From assembly GCA_964393405.1 (NCBI GenBank), contig CAYMTR010000007.1, positions 1 to 64,000 on the forward strand: a stretch of 64,000 nt of DNA, in the 5' to 3' direction. The translations under genes were made by a program, and so were the position numbers. Shown here in pieces: positions 34,090-42,782 of this stretch. The DNA is from CAYMTR01 sp964393405 (GTDB lineage Bacteria > Bacteroidota > Bacteroidia > Bacteroidales > Prolixibacteraceae). The notes under the pieces are model-generated. The model was given only the letters and a program-made list of their open reading frames with translations, had not been told where the DNA came from and did not search any database. How positions within the stretch are numbered: the first letter of the stretch is position 1; the number at the start of each line of letters is the position of its first letter.

Positions 34090-34770
34090 TTATTGTTTCA
34101 GACGAGCAATCGTCTTTTCAATTGTCATTGTTTCAGAGTTGTTAGGAAACTTGTTTTTAATCTTTTCAAGTACTTCAACTGCTTCATCATTCTTTCCATC
34201 TGCCTCAAGAGCTAATGCGAGTTTGACAGTAATGGCAGGTGTTGTAAAGTCATTCTCATTCAAAGCAAGTGCATCTTTATATGCAGAAATTGCTTTATTC
34301 ATTTGATTTTTCTCAACATATGCATCTCCAATTGCAGCTTTTGCAAGTGGGGCAAGCAACATATCGTCAGTCTTAAATTTCTTGAGATTGTCTATGGCAC
34401 TATCATAATCACCTAAATGAAGAAAACAAATACCTGCATAATACCTTGATAATTTCCCGGCTTTTGTTGAACCGTATTCATCAATGATATCAAGAAAACC
34501 TAAGGAATTTCCGTCTCCGTTGAGTGCAAGATCAAATGAGTCCTTGCTGAAATAATTTTGTGCAGCAAATATTTGTTCTTGTGATTCAATACTTCTTGGG
34601 GCAGCAACAAATTTCCTTATTCCGATGAAGGCCAATATTACGAAAATAACCCCACCAACAATATATAATACTGTTTTTAAATGATTTTCAAGGAATTGTT
34701 CAGTTTTAGTCAAAGCTTGTTCAACTTCTCCAAAACTCTCTTTTTGTTTATTAATCTTATCTTTTGACAT
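34090..34770 (-). CDS. Membrane-anchored TPR protein, YfgM-like
   Basis: Protein of 226 residues with a cytoplasmic N-terminus, one membrane helix (about 33-52, TVLYIVGGVIFVILAFIGI) and a periplasmic domain of TPR repeats (LSRYYAGICFLHLGDYDSAI, AIGDAYVEKNQMNKAISAYK, VKLALALEADGKNDEAVEVL). This topology and length match YfgM/ancillary SecYEG-type proteins. A TATTTTTG -7-like element lies upstream at 34801-34808 on the minus strand. Its place upstream of ribH and divergent from recF is typical of the phylum. Confidence 0.85.
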   Translation of the reverse strand: MSKDKINKQKESFGEVEQALTKTEQFLENHLKTVLYIVGGVIFVILAFIGIRKFVAAPRSIESQEQIFAAQNYFSKDSFDLALNGDGNSLGFLDIIDEYGSTKAGKLSRYYAGICFLHLGDYDSAIDNLKKFKTDDMLLAPLAKAAIGDAYVEKNQMNKAISAYKDALALNENDFTTPAITVKLALALEADGKNDEAVEVLEKIKNKFPNNSETMTIEKTIARLKQ

Positions 34771-35145
34771 AGTATTAAACTGTTTTTTCAGAATTGCTCA
34801 CAAAAATAGTTTTTTTTTAAAAATACACTCACATTAATTAACAATTTTCAAGATTTAGTGAAATTTCTATGCTGATTTTTATGTCAATTTCTCCTTTCTT
34901 GATTTAATAGCAAAGGAAATAACAAATATCAATAAATTTCATTTTAGGAATCTTTATAAATTTATGGTGGTCGTTGTAAAAAGTTGTATCAATATTTCTT
35001 AACTGTATCAGCAAAATTTCATCATTAGGGGAGATGTGTAAAGGGAGGTCGAAAGGAATAAAAATTCATCTTCCCTTTCAATTAAAAAAATCATTACTTT
35101 GTGGAAAACCATTTTAATTTTATCAATTTTGCCAAAAATGTTTTT
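34771..35145. other. Divergent intergenic region between the TPR gene and recF
   Basis: AT-rich 375-bp spacer. On the minus side CAAAAATA (34801-34808) reads TATTTTTG, a -7 match for the TPR gene. On the plus side TTACTTTG (35094-35101) is one base off the -7 consensus and would give a leader of about 40 nt for recF. No clear -33 boxes, ORFs or strong hairpins were seen. Confidence 0.45.
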
Positions 35146-36246
35146 ATGCACCTAAAATCGTTATCCATTCTTGATTTTAAAAATATTGAGCAGGCTGATG
35201 TTCGTTTCTGCCCCAAGCTCAATTGCTTGCTGGGTGATAATGGTGCTGGTAAGACTAATATACTGGATGCTATATATTATCTTTCTTTTTGTAAAAGCTT
35301 TTTCAATTCTGTTGACTCACTTAACATCAGGCACGGGAATGAATTCTTTATGCTTAAAGGAGATTTTTTGAGAGGAGATGACAATGAAACTGTTTCTTGT
35401 GGTTATCGCAATGGTCAAAAAAAGCAATTTAAAAGAAATCATAAGATATATAAACGTCTGAGTGAGCATATTGGCTTGTTTCCCTTGGTAATGGTCTCTC
35501 CTTCTGATTCTTCACTTATTACTGGAGGCAGTGATGAACGTCGTAAATTCATGGATGGTGTGATTTCACAATATGATCATTCATTTCTTGATTCACTTAT
35601 AAAGTACAACAGAGCCTTGCTCCAGAGAAACAACCTTCTGAAAAGATTTTCTGAGAATGGGGGTTTTGACGAGGATACACTTCTTATTTATGATGATCAG
35701 CTTTGTGAATTCGGGAAGACTATCTTTTTAAAACGCAAAGAATTTATTGGTAAGATGATTCCTGTTTTTCAATATTTCTATAAATTTGTTTCCGGTGGAA
35801 ATGAAATGGTTGCTCTCGAATACAATTCTTCGTTGGAAAGCAACGATTTATCAGAACAGCTTTCTTTATGCAGGGGGAAGGACAGGGCAACTCAATTTAC
35901 AAATTCAGGCATTCATAAGGATGATCTTAATCTGCTTCTCGATGGTTATCCAATTAAAAAGCTTGGTTCTCAGGGACAAAACAAAACTTATCTTGTCGCA
36001 TTGAAGTTTGCTCAATTTGAATTTATAAAAAATATCAGCGGCATAAAGCCAATTCTTTTGCTTGATGATATTTTTGACAAACTTGACGCCAATAGAGTTG
36101 GGAAAATAATTGAACTTGTATCGCAGGATAAATTCGGGCAGATATTTATTTCTGATACTAATCGCAAACATCTGGAGGATATCATTTTCCGGATCAATTC
36201 AGAGAATATGATTTATAAAATTGCCGATGGTAAGGTTTTAGACTAA
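35146..36246 (+). CDS. recF: DNA replication and repair protein RecF
   Basis: SMC-like ATPase that loads RecA at gaps with RecO and RecR. From ATG 35146 the protein has 366 residues (family 350-380) and begins MHLKSLSILDFKNIEQADV, as homologues do. An in-frame GTG at 35101 would add 15 atypical residues. Walker A is GDNGAGKT (30-37). The LIRYNRALLQRNN-type motif appears as LIKYNRALLQRNNLLK, followed by the signature LGSQGQNKTYLVALKFAQ and Walker B PILLLDDIFDKLD. Its stop shares a base with the next start (TAATGA), so it is coupled to dciA. Confidence 0.96.
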   Translation: MHLKSLSILDFKNIEQADVRFCPKLNCLLGDNGAGKTNILDAIYYLSFCKSFFNSVDSLNIRHGNEFFMLKGDFLRGDDNETVSCGYRNGQKKQFKRNHKIYKRLSEHIGLFPLVMVSPSDSSLITGGSDERRKFMDGVISQYDHSFLDSLIKYNRALLQRNNLLKRFSENGGFDEDTLLIYDDQLCEFGKTIFLKRKEFIGKMIPVFQYFYKFVSGGNEMVALEYNSSLESNDLSEQLSLCRGKDRATQFTNSGIHKDDLNLLLDGYPIKKLGSQGQNKTYLVALKFAQFEFIKNISGIKPILLLDDIFDKLDANRVGKIIELVSQDKFGQIFISDTNRKHLEDIIFRINSENMIYKIADGKVLD

Positions 36247-36536
36247 TGAGAAGAAAGGAAACTCAGAAGATCAGCGATATTCTTAAGGAATTTTCGAAAA
36301 GTGCAAAGTTTGAAAGCAGATTGCAGGAAACCCGTCTAATAGAAAATTGGGGTAACATTCTTGGTTCAACAATTGCTGGTTCAACAGGACAAATTTATAT
36401 TAAAAACAGAATTCTTTTCGTTCATATAGAATCGGCTGTTATGAAAAGCGAACTGTTTATGATCAGGACTCAAATCAGAGATGCACTTAATAAAAGTGTG
36501 GGGGAGTCGTTAATTGATAATATAATTTTCAGATAA
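36246..36536 (+). CDS. dciA: DciA-family (DUF721) protein
   Basis: Small KH-like protein of 96 residues. The DUF721 pattern is recognisable: KISDILKEFSKSAKFESRL, then LIENWGNILGSTIAGST, IYIKNRILFVHIESAVMKSEL and LNKSVGESLIDNIIFR at the end. DciA proteins help load or operate the replicative helicase DnaB in bacteria without DnaC. Its overlap with recF is a common arrangement. Symbol assigned by family and position. Confidence 0.88.
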   Translation: MRRKETQKISDILKEFSKSAKFESRLQETRLIENWGNILGSTIAGSTGQIYIKNRILFVHIESAVMKSELFMIRTQIRDALNKSVGESLIDNIIFR

Positions 36537-36537
36537 T

Positions 36538-37374
36538 ATGATGCTGATGAAGAAGGTATTGCTTTTGCTTATTGTACATATGTTTGTTGTTAGCTGCTTC
36601 GCGAAAACAATAAGGAAAACTTCAAGTTTGAAGTATAATGCATGGAATTATGCAATTTTGCTTGAAGATGAAATGATTAATTCTAAAGCAGAGCTTGATG
36701 CTCAAATAAATATTCTCTTCGCTGTTTCTTACTTTGACGAAGTTTATAACGTTTTAAGAGGCAATGCTTCACTTATTTGCACCATTGATTTTACTAACAA
36801 TCATTCTCAAAAGATTTTGCTTTCATTACCCGGAATTTCAAAAGTTTTTGATGTATGGATTAATGGCAACCAGCTAAAAAATCTTCAGGGAGACGAAAAT
36901 TTTATAGCAGATGTCAGTCAGTTTTCAAATCAGAAACAAGCATTGCTGGTTTTAAAATTCAGGAAAGATTTTAATTCATTGAATGAAATTAAATCTACAG
37001 ATTTGATGGCTATGATAGGAAACTTTAATTTATTTTATTTGTCAGGTGTATTTATTCAAAGATTTGAGACTAAAAAGGACCCTTACTTTAAAAGTTATCT
37101 TATTGAAACCCATATAAATAATCTTTCGGGTAAAGATGTTGACGGGAAACTTTATGCCAGATTTATTGATAAAGAAACCTTTCAGGTTATTCACCAGAGC
37201 GACAATTGTGCATTCTCGCATAATGGGGATGAGATGATAATTGATGTTATTTTTCCGGATATGGGTAGTTCGTTAAAACCGGGACAATATATTACTGAAG
37301 TTGAATTGGTTGACAAAAGTAAGAATGAAGCAACAGTTGACATTATGTCTTTAAAATTTAAAAATTCAGAATAG
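36538..37374 (+). CDS. Secreted protein resembling the non-catalytic domains of GH2 enzymes
   Basis: Protein of 278 residues with a signal peptide (about 1-22). The body reads like a GH2 sugar-binding jelly-roll (residues about 60-185; ISKVFDVWINGNQLKNLQGD, then LSGVFIQRFE where GH2 proteins have GIxRDV). A second Ig-like domain follows (about 190-275, SYLIETHINNLSGKDVDGKL). The TIM barrel and both catalytic glutamates are absent, and the protein ends cleanly 1 bp before cvfB (TAG then ATG). It is therefore either a stand-alone glycan-binding protein or a distant fold mimic. It lies inside a DNA/RNA housekeeping operon, which is unexpected. Confidence 0.7.
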   Translation: MMLMKKVLLLLIVHMFVVSCFAKTIRKTSSLKYNAWNYAILLEDEMINSKAELDAQINILFAVSYFDEVYNVLRGNASLICTIDFTNNHSQKILLSLPGISKVFDVWINGNQLKNLQGDENFIADVSQFSNQKQALLVLKFRKDFNSLNEIKSTDLMAMIGNFNLFYLSGVFIQRFETKKDPYFKSYLIETHINNLSGKDVDGKLYARFIDKETFQVIHQSDNCAFSHNGDEMIIDVIFPDMGSSLKPGQYITEVELVDKSKNEATVDIMSLKFKNSE

Positions 37375-38208
37375 ATGGTAAAGATTGGAAAAATAAGTAC
37401 GCTCGAGGTGGTAAAATTCACCGATCAAGGAGCATATCTTGATGGAGGTCCCTATGGCGAAATTCTTATGCCAAACCGTTATGTGACGGAAGATCTTAAA
37501 GTAGAAGATGATATTGATGTTTTCATCTATTTTGATTCCGAGGATAGAATTGTTGCTACTACTGAAACGCCTTTTGCAATGGTAGATGAATTTGCTTATC
37601 TGAAGGTTGTTGCTGTCACTTCTGTTGGAGCTTTTCTTGATTGGGGTTTGCAAAAAGATCTTTTGGTTCCATTTAGGGAGCAAACTGTGAAAATGGAGCT
37701 TGGTAAATCTTATCTGGTAAGGGTATTTGTTGATGTTGTTACCGGTAGGATTGCAGCTTCGGCAAAATATAACCGTTATATCAGTAAAGAACAGATTGAA
37801 CAAAAAACCGGAGAGAAAGTAGAATTGCTTATTGCTAATAAAACGGATCTAGGATATAATGCCATTATAAACGGAACTCATTTGGGAATACTTTATTTCA
37901 ACGAAATTTTTAAGCCAATCAGAACGGGTGATAAATTAGAAGGCTACATAAAAAAAATAAGAGAGGACGGTAAAATTGACCTTAGCCTTGAAGTTCAGGG
38001 ATATGCTAAAGTAGATCCTGTTTCAGCAGAGATTCTTGAAAAACTGAAAAAGAACAACGGTTTCATTGGGCTTTCAGATAAAAGCGACCCAGAGCTGATT
38101 ACAAAACAGTTGGGGATTAGTAAGAAAACTTTTAAGAAGGCTATTGGTGCTTTATATAAGGATAAGTTGATAGTAATTGAAGAGGGGGGGATAAGGATTA
38201 TATCATGA
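37375..38208 (+). CDS. cvfB: CvfB/YitL-type S1 RNA-binding protein
   Basis: RNA-binding regulator of 277 residues. Three S1-like OB folds are visible (KISTLEVVKFTDQGAYLDGG; VVAVTSVGAFLDWGLQKDLL; TDLGYNAIINGTHLGILYFN). A C-terminal winged-helix segment follows (LGISKKTFKKAIGALYKDKL). In Staphylococcus CvfB influences virulence gene expression; in Bacteroidota the role is not established. It directly follows the GH2-like gene, and a repeat-containing spacer follows it. Confidence 0.9.
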   Translation: MVKIGKISTLEVVKFTDQGAYLDGGPYGEILMPNRYVTEDLKVEDDIDVFIYFDSEDRIVATTETPFAMVDEFAYLKVVAVTSVGAFLDWGLQKDLLVPFREQTVKMELGKSYLVRVFVDVVTGRIAASAKYNRYISKEQIEQKTGEKVELLIANKTDLGYNAIINGTHLGILYFNEIFKPIRTGDKLEGYIKKIREDGKIDLSLEVQGYAKVDPVSAEILEKLKKNNGFIGLSDKSDPELITKQLGISKKTFKKAIGALYKDKLIVIEEGGIRIIS

Positions 38209-38221
38209 GGTTTGTTAGAAT

Positions 38222-38309
38222 CCGTTGCCTGAAGGCAACGGTAAAGGATACTAGTTTGAAGGAGGAAGTAGCGTTTTGGGCCGTTGGTTAAAGGCAACGG
38301 TAAAGGATA
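38222..38309. repeat. Two 29-bp direct repeats with hairpin potential
   Basis: The 29-bp units at 38222-38250 and 38281-38309 differ at 3 positions and are 59 bp apart. Both end in AAGGCAACGGTAAAGGATA. The first contains a perfect 9-bp stem with a 2-nt loop (CCGTTGCCT-GA-AGGCAACGG); the second copy keeps a weaker stem. There is no T run. It looks like a REP-type intergenic repeat between cvfB and the ATP-grasp gene. Confidence 0.75.
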
Positions 38310-38346
38310 AAGGTTTGAATAAAGATATTCTAATTTGAAGAATTGA

Positions 38347-40311
38347 ATGATTATAGGTATTAGAAAGTCAACTCTTAATGACTTTGATTTTTTAGAAGAG
38401 ACGGAGCGCTCATGTTTCCCCAAATTTCAACAGAGCTCGACACGTACATTAAAGCTTAGCTTAACAAGTACTAATCAGGAAGTCTGGATTGCAGAAACAA
38501 AATCTGGAAAAAACAAGTTGCCTGTTGGTGTCATGGTTTTACACATTAATTCGAGGACACTAAGAGTATATTCCATCGCCATCATAAAGAAATATCAGGG
38601 AAAAGGTATTGGCAAAAAGCTTATAACTCATGCATGTAATCTTGCTTTGGCACGCAGGAATGAAAGGATTTCACTTGAAGCAAGGGCTGCAGATGAAAAG
38701 TTAATTGAGTGGTATGAAAAGGCAGGATTTGTTAAAACTAAACTATTGCCTGATTATTATAAAAAAGGTGAATCTGCTTATAGGTTAATTTTCACAGTTT
38801 CAAGAAAGAAAGTTAGCGATGCTATTACAAATATTATTGTAGTTGATAATCCATCGAAATGGAACCTGCCTGTTGATGGTGTTAAAATAGTATCTTCAAA
38901 AATATATATTTCTGATATTGAATATCAAACTATTAAGAATATAAGGGTTTTTAACTTGTGCAACTCCTATCGTTATCAGAGCATTGGATATTACGTTTCA
39001 CTTTTAGCTTCTGCTCGTGAACACAGAGCAATTCCAAGTGTTACAACGATTAGGGATTTTAAAAACCTTTCTGTTATCAGGTCCATTGCTAACGACGTTG
39101 ACGAAATAATGCAGAGTGCTCTGGAGAAAGTAGCCGGGAATAAATTCACTCTTAACATCTATTTCGGGCATACTACAGAGCCTTCTTTAAAAGTGCTTGG
39201 CAGTAAATTGTATCAGTTGTTTGAAACTCCTTTATTGCAGGTGCAATTCAGCAAAACTGACAGGTGGTTAGTACAGCGTGTTCAGCCAATATCATTGAAA
39301 AAGCTTGATAGTCCTAACATGGAGAAGATCCAGATGTACGCTTCAAGTTACTTTTCAAAAAAGAGATTTCAAAAGCCCCGATTAAAACACTATAAATATG
39401 ACTTGGCAATATTGATAAACCCCGAAGAAGTTAATGCTCCATCTAATCCAACAGCTCTTAAAAATTTCAAAGAGGCGGCAAATAAAATTGGATTCTATGT
39501 AGATTTTATAACAAAAGAGGACTATGAAGATATTCTTGAGTACGATGCTTTGTTTATAAGGGAAACTACCAACGTAAACAACCATACGTATGAATTTTCA
39601 AGGAGGGCTTATGCTGAAGGGCTTGTTGTGCTCGACGATCCATGGTCTATTATGAGGTGTTCAAATAAAATTTTTCAAGCTGAAAGGATGATGCAAAACA
39701 GGGTGCTTATCCCTAAGACTATCATTCTTACAAAAAACAATATCAAGAAACACATGATTGATAAATTGAATTTTCCGATGGTTTTAAAACAGCCTGATAG
39801 TTCTTTCTCAATTGGTGTTGTGAAAGTTGATAATGCTGAGGCTTTAATTGAATCGGCTAATTCTCTTTTTAAAAAGTCAGAATTAATAATTGCCCAAGAG
39901 TTTCTTTATTCTGAATATGACTGGAGGATTGGAGTTTTGGATGAGATACCATTGTTCGCTTGTAAATATTTCATGGCCAAAGACCATTGGCAAATTTATA
40001 ATTGGAAGGTTTCTAAAGAAGAAGAATCGGGTGATTCAATAACATTACCTATTGAAGATGTTCCGGAACATGTAATTAAAGCTGCTGTTAAGGCTGCATC
40101 TCTAATGGGGGATGGGTTTTATGGTGTTGACCTTAAAATGGTTGGAGATAAAGTTTACTTAATTGAAGTAAACGATAACCCTAACATAGATTCAGGTATT
40201 GAAGATATGGTACTTAAAAATGAATTATACGAAAGGATAATGCAATCCTTTTATAAACGTATAGAACTTAGCAGAAATATGACCAGACTTGTGGCTGTAG
40301 CTCCTGATTAA
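38347..40311 (+). CDS. GNAT-RLAN-ATP-grasp fusion (RimK-like amino-acid/peptide ligase)
   Basis: Protein of 654 residues in three parts. Residues 1-150 are a GNAT N-acetyltransferase with the acetyl-CoA loop Q84-GKGIG89. Residues about 165-330 match the RLAN domain found before RimK-like ATP-grasps (FNLCNSYRYQSIGYYVSLLA, EHRAIPSVTTIRDF). Residues about 400-640 are the ATP-grasp core (DDPWSIMRCSNKIFQAERMM, PMVLKQPDSSFSIGVVKV, and the metal-binding GDKVYLIEVNDNPNIDSG). Such enzymes are predicted to ligate an amino acid or peptide and possibly acetylate it. No substrate peptide or peptidase is adjacent. Its stop overlaps the convergent GH9 stop by 4 bp. Confidence 0.88.
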   Translation: MIIGIRKSTLNDFDFLEETERSCFPKFQQSSTRTLKLSLTSTNQEVWIAETKSGKNKLPVGVMVLHINSRTLRVYSIAIIKKYQGKGIGKKLITHACNLALARRNERISLEARAADEKLIEWYEKAGFVKTKLLPDYYKKGESAYRLIFTVSRKKVSDAITNIIVVDNPSKWNLPVDGVKIVSSKIYISDIEYQTIKNIRVFNLCNSYRYQSIGYYVSLLASAREHRAIPSVTTIRDFKNLSVIRSIANDVDEIMQSALEKVAGNKFTLNIYFGHTTEPSLKVLGSKLYQLFETPLLQVQFSKTDRWLVQRVQPISLKKLDSPNMEKIQMYASSYFSKKRFQKPRLKHYKYDLAILINPEEVNAPSNPTALKNFKEAANKIGFYVDFITKEDYEDILEYDALFIRETTNVNNHTYEFSRRAYAEGLVVLDDPWSIMRCSNKIFQAERMMQNRVLIPKTIILTKNNIKKHMIDKLNFPMVLKQPDSSFSIGVVKVDNAEALIESANSLFKKSELIIAQEFLYSEYDWRIGVLDEIPLFACKYFMAKDHWQIYNWKVSKEEESGDSITLPIEDVPEHVIKAAVKAASLMGDGFYGVDLKMVGDKVYLIEVNDNPNIDSGIEDMVLKNELYERIMQSFYKRIELSRNMTRLVAVAPD

Positions 40312-42749
40312 TGTTTCTTCAAATAATTGTCGACTGCCAAAACTAAAAACATAAAATTAGTTGAGCCACCTCCCATTACGTATTCAGTTTGTTGCCAGAA
40401 GTATGGCCATTCTTTTAACTCAGGAAGATCTGGTCTGATTAAAGCTGTTCCAGATATCACACCCCCAGGTATATGCGACCAGTCGGCACGGTTGAAACCA
40501 TATGCTGTTGTTGCTGATTTAGAACCTATCCCCGATGCAAAAGAAACAGTGTTTTTTCCGGGATGGACACCAAGAACAAAGTTGAGAGCATTCATAAAGT
40601 TATTGGCACTTATGATTTCAGGCCACGCTTTATTTAAAAAGTATTGTTCTACACCAAAATGTTGAATTGACCATCCTGCACCCCAGATAACTGGTTTGTA
40701 TGGAACTCCAAATGGAGTTTCAAAGATGAGGTTAGAAATACGTGCTGAGTCTTTTTTTATTGAACTGGTTATTTCACTAATTAATTTCTTATCTGATAGG
40801 TGAACTTTTAACCTTGAGGCTGAAACTCCTGTCCTAGAAATGTTTTCAACAATAAATTTGCCCATTCTGATTATTTCTTTTTCATAATCAGAAGATTTAG
40901 TTGACAGAAATAATTCAGTCAGAAGTTGAAGTTTGTAATCTGATTCGGGAGCTTTATTTCCCCATCTTTCCCAGATATCAATTGAAGTTTTAAGACATTC
41001 ATCTGAAAGAGTAGGATTGCTGATATTCAATACTCTGGAAGCAATAGCTAAGCCTGAGCCTGACATACATTCGTGCCGTGCATTTTCTTCTGTAAACACC
41101 CATCTGTCGTCGGGAATATTTCTCCCCATAGCATTAGTGCCGATAGAATTGTCTGTAACTGACGAAGGATCTCCAAGAATTACGTACTGCTCGATTGTAG
41201 GTGTAATAATACCTCTGTATAGCCTATTCATTGAACGATATCCCCCAAGAATACTATTTAGACCGTGTTCAATTTGCTGAATTAGATCATTCTTCCCATC
41301 AGGTACATGAATTTTTGTTACAAGGTTTTTATCATCAACAGTTGTTACATCGTAATTCAGATTAAATTCTTCAAGCATCATCGATAAAAGGATTATTTCT
41401 CCAATCTGAGATTCAATTCTTAAATCATCATCTCCCGCATCATGCCATCCGCCTCTGTTTAATCCGGGTACATGTTCGCTTGATTGATATTTGCAAAGGG
41501 AGGAACTTCCTTGTCTATAACCATCAAAATGATTTAATCCTGCTGGTGCCATTAATGCATCATCGAGATGACAGACATCATGCCATACCCTATAGTTTTC
41601 TTCAACTCTCATGTGGCACATCTGGGCTGGGAGAAAATAATCAATAACAGGCTGCCAGATATTATTGCCAAAGACTTCTACATCTATTTTAAAAGGATTA
41701 CTCATGTGTCCCTTGCATGAAACAATGTACATGCCGGGCTCTTCTAAGTCGGAAATATCAGCTTTGAAATAGTTGTATCTTAAGAATTTGCCCCAGAAAT
41801 TTGCTTTCGCTTTTTTAACTTCTTTATTTCCTTCTTCTGTAATCCTGAAAACAGAAACATCTTCAGGAGTTTCATCACGATAATCTTTTTCAATTATAAT
41901 GGTTTTTTCTTGTTCAGGGTGATAGCCTACTTGTGATACATGAATCACCGGTTCGTATTCCCATGTTGAAACGACATTTGGAGTAACAGTCCATTCGATA
42001 ACATTTTCTGTTTTATCAGAGTCGATCGTTTCGCGGACAATAAACCAGCCATTGTTATGATTTGATCTTCCATCCCAAAGTTCAATAATTCCCTTACTCT
42101 CAATCTTAACTCTTTGGAGATCATCTTCTGGAGCAACAATTAATTTTTTGCCTTTGCCCATTGAGATTGTCATTGATCCTTCTGCTTTTGATATCATTGG
42201 TCCTGAAGGCTGTAATGGGAATATTCCTATATGCTTGTCCAATTGATATGTTTTGCCAAAAAGATGGCCGGGGAAAAATTCAAGGTTAAAGCCAATTTTC
42301 CCAACCCATTCTTTAGGTAGTGGTTTATCAAGATTAACAGATATTTTAAACGAATTTCTTTTAACCGGTGTGACACTGATGGAATAGCAAAGCTGAAGAT
42401 CAGGATATACGATCGGATTAAATCCTTTGCGGTCTCTTGATGAGTCGGGATAGCATAATCTTTGTGTGATTACGTTATTACTTGAATCGATAGTAAAATC
42501 GTAGGCTTTAGGAACCGGAGACCACTGTCCGGGAGAGGTTTCAAGTCTGATATCCCCATTAGCAGCAACCCTTTCGCCATGCTGAATGATTGTAACTCCA
42601 GTTTGATGCCCCTCAGGATAAATATCGGCAAAGACAGTCACATCAAGACCATGCATGGTAAAATACCCCTTTTCAGAAAGTTTTAAATTGTTTTGGGAGG
42701 ACACAGCTAATGCTGATAATAAAAGAATTACTAATAAATATTGTTTCAT
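40308..42749 (-). CDS. Secreted glycoside hydrolase family 9 enzyme
   Basis: Protein of 813 residues with a signal peptide (1-18). A long N-terminal beta-rich region (about 20-270, not recognised) precedes a CelD-type Ig-like domain (about 275-365, IHVSQVGYHPEQEKTIIIEK) and the (alpha/alpha)6 GH9 barrel (about 375-810). The catalytic aspartate motif GGWHDAGDDD lies near 435-443, and the acid E789 lies in QTEYVMGGGSTN near the C-terminus. Family members are endoglucanases or exo-acting beta-glucosidase/chitosan-type enzymes; specificity is not readable here. There is no dockerin or T9SS domain, so it is probably periplasmic. It is transcribed alone. Confidence 0.9.
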   Translation of the reverse strand: MKQYLLVILLLSALAVSSQNNLKLSEKGYFTMHGLDVTVFADIYPEGHQTGVTIIQHGERVAANGDIRLETSPGQWSPVPKAYDFTIDSSNNVITQRLCYPDSSRDRKGFNPIVYPDLQLCYSISVTPVKRNSFKISVNLDKPLPKEWVGKIGFNLEFFPGHLFGKTYQLDKHIGIFPLQPSGPMISKAEGSMTISMGKGKKLIVAPEDDLQRVKIESKGIIELWDGRSNHNNGWFIVRETIDSDKTENVIEWTVTPNVVSTWEYEPVIHVSQVGYHPEQEKTIIIEKDYRDETPEDVSVFRITEEGNKEVKKAKANFWGKFLRYNYFKADISDLEEPGMYIVSCKGHMSNPFKIDVEVFGNNIWQPVIDYFLPAQMCHMRVEENYRVWHDVCHLDDALMAPAGLNHFDGYRQGSSSLCKYQSSEHVPGLNRGGWHDAGDDDLRIESQIGEIILLSMMLEEFNLNYDVTTVDDKNLVTKIHVPDGKNDLIQQIEHGLNSILGGYRSMNRLYRGIITPTIEQYVILGDPSSVTDNSIGTNAMGRNIPDDRWVFTEENARHECMSGSGLAIASRVLNISNPTLSDECLKTSIDIWERWGNKAPESDYKLQLLTELFLSTKSSDYEKEIIRMGKFIVENISRTGVSASRLKVHLSDKKLISEITSSIKKDSARISNLIFETPFGVPYKPVIWGAGWSIQHFGVEQYFLNKAWPEIISANNFMNALNFVLGVHPGKNTVSFASGIGSKSATTAYGFNRADWSHIPGGVISGTALIRPDLPELKEWPYFWQQTEYVMGGGSTNFMFLVLAVDNYLKKH

Positions 42750-42782
42750 GGCCTTATTAATCTAAAAAAGTTTGTTTTTAAA

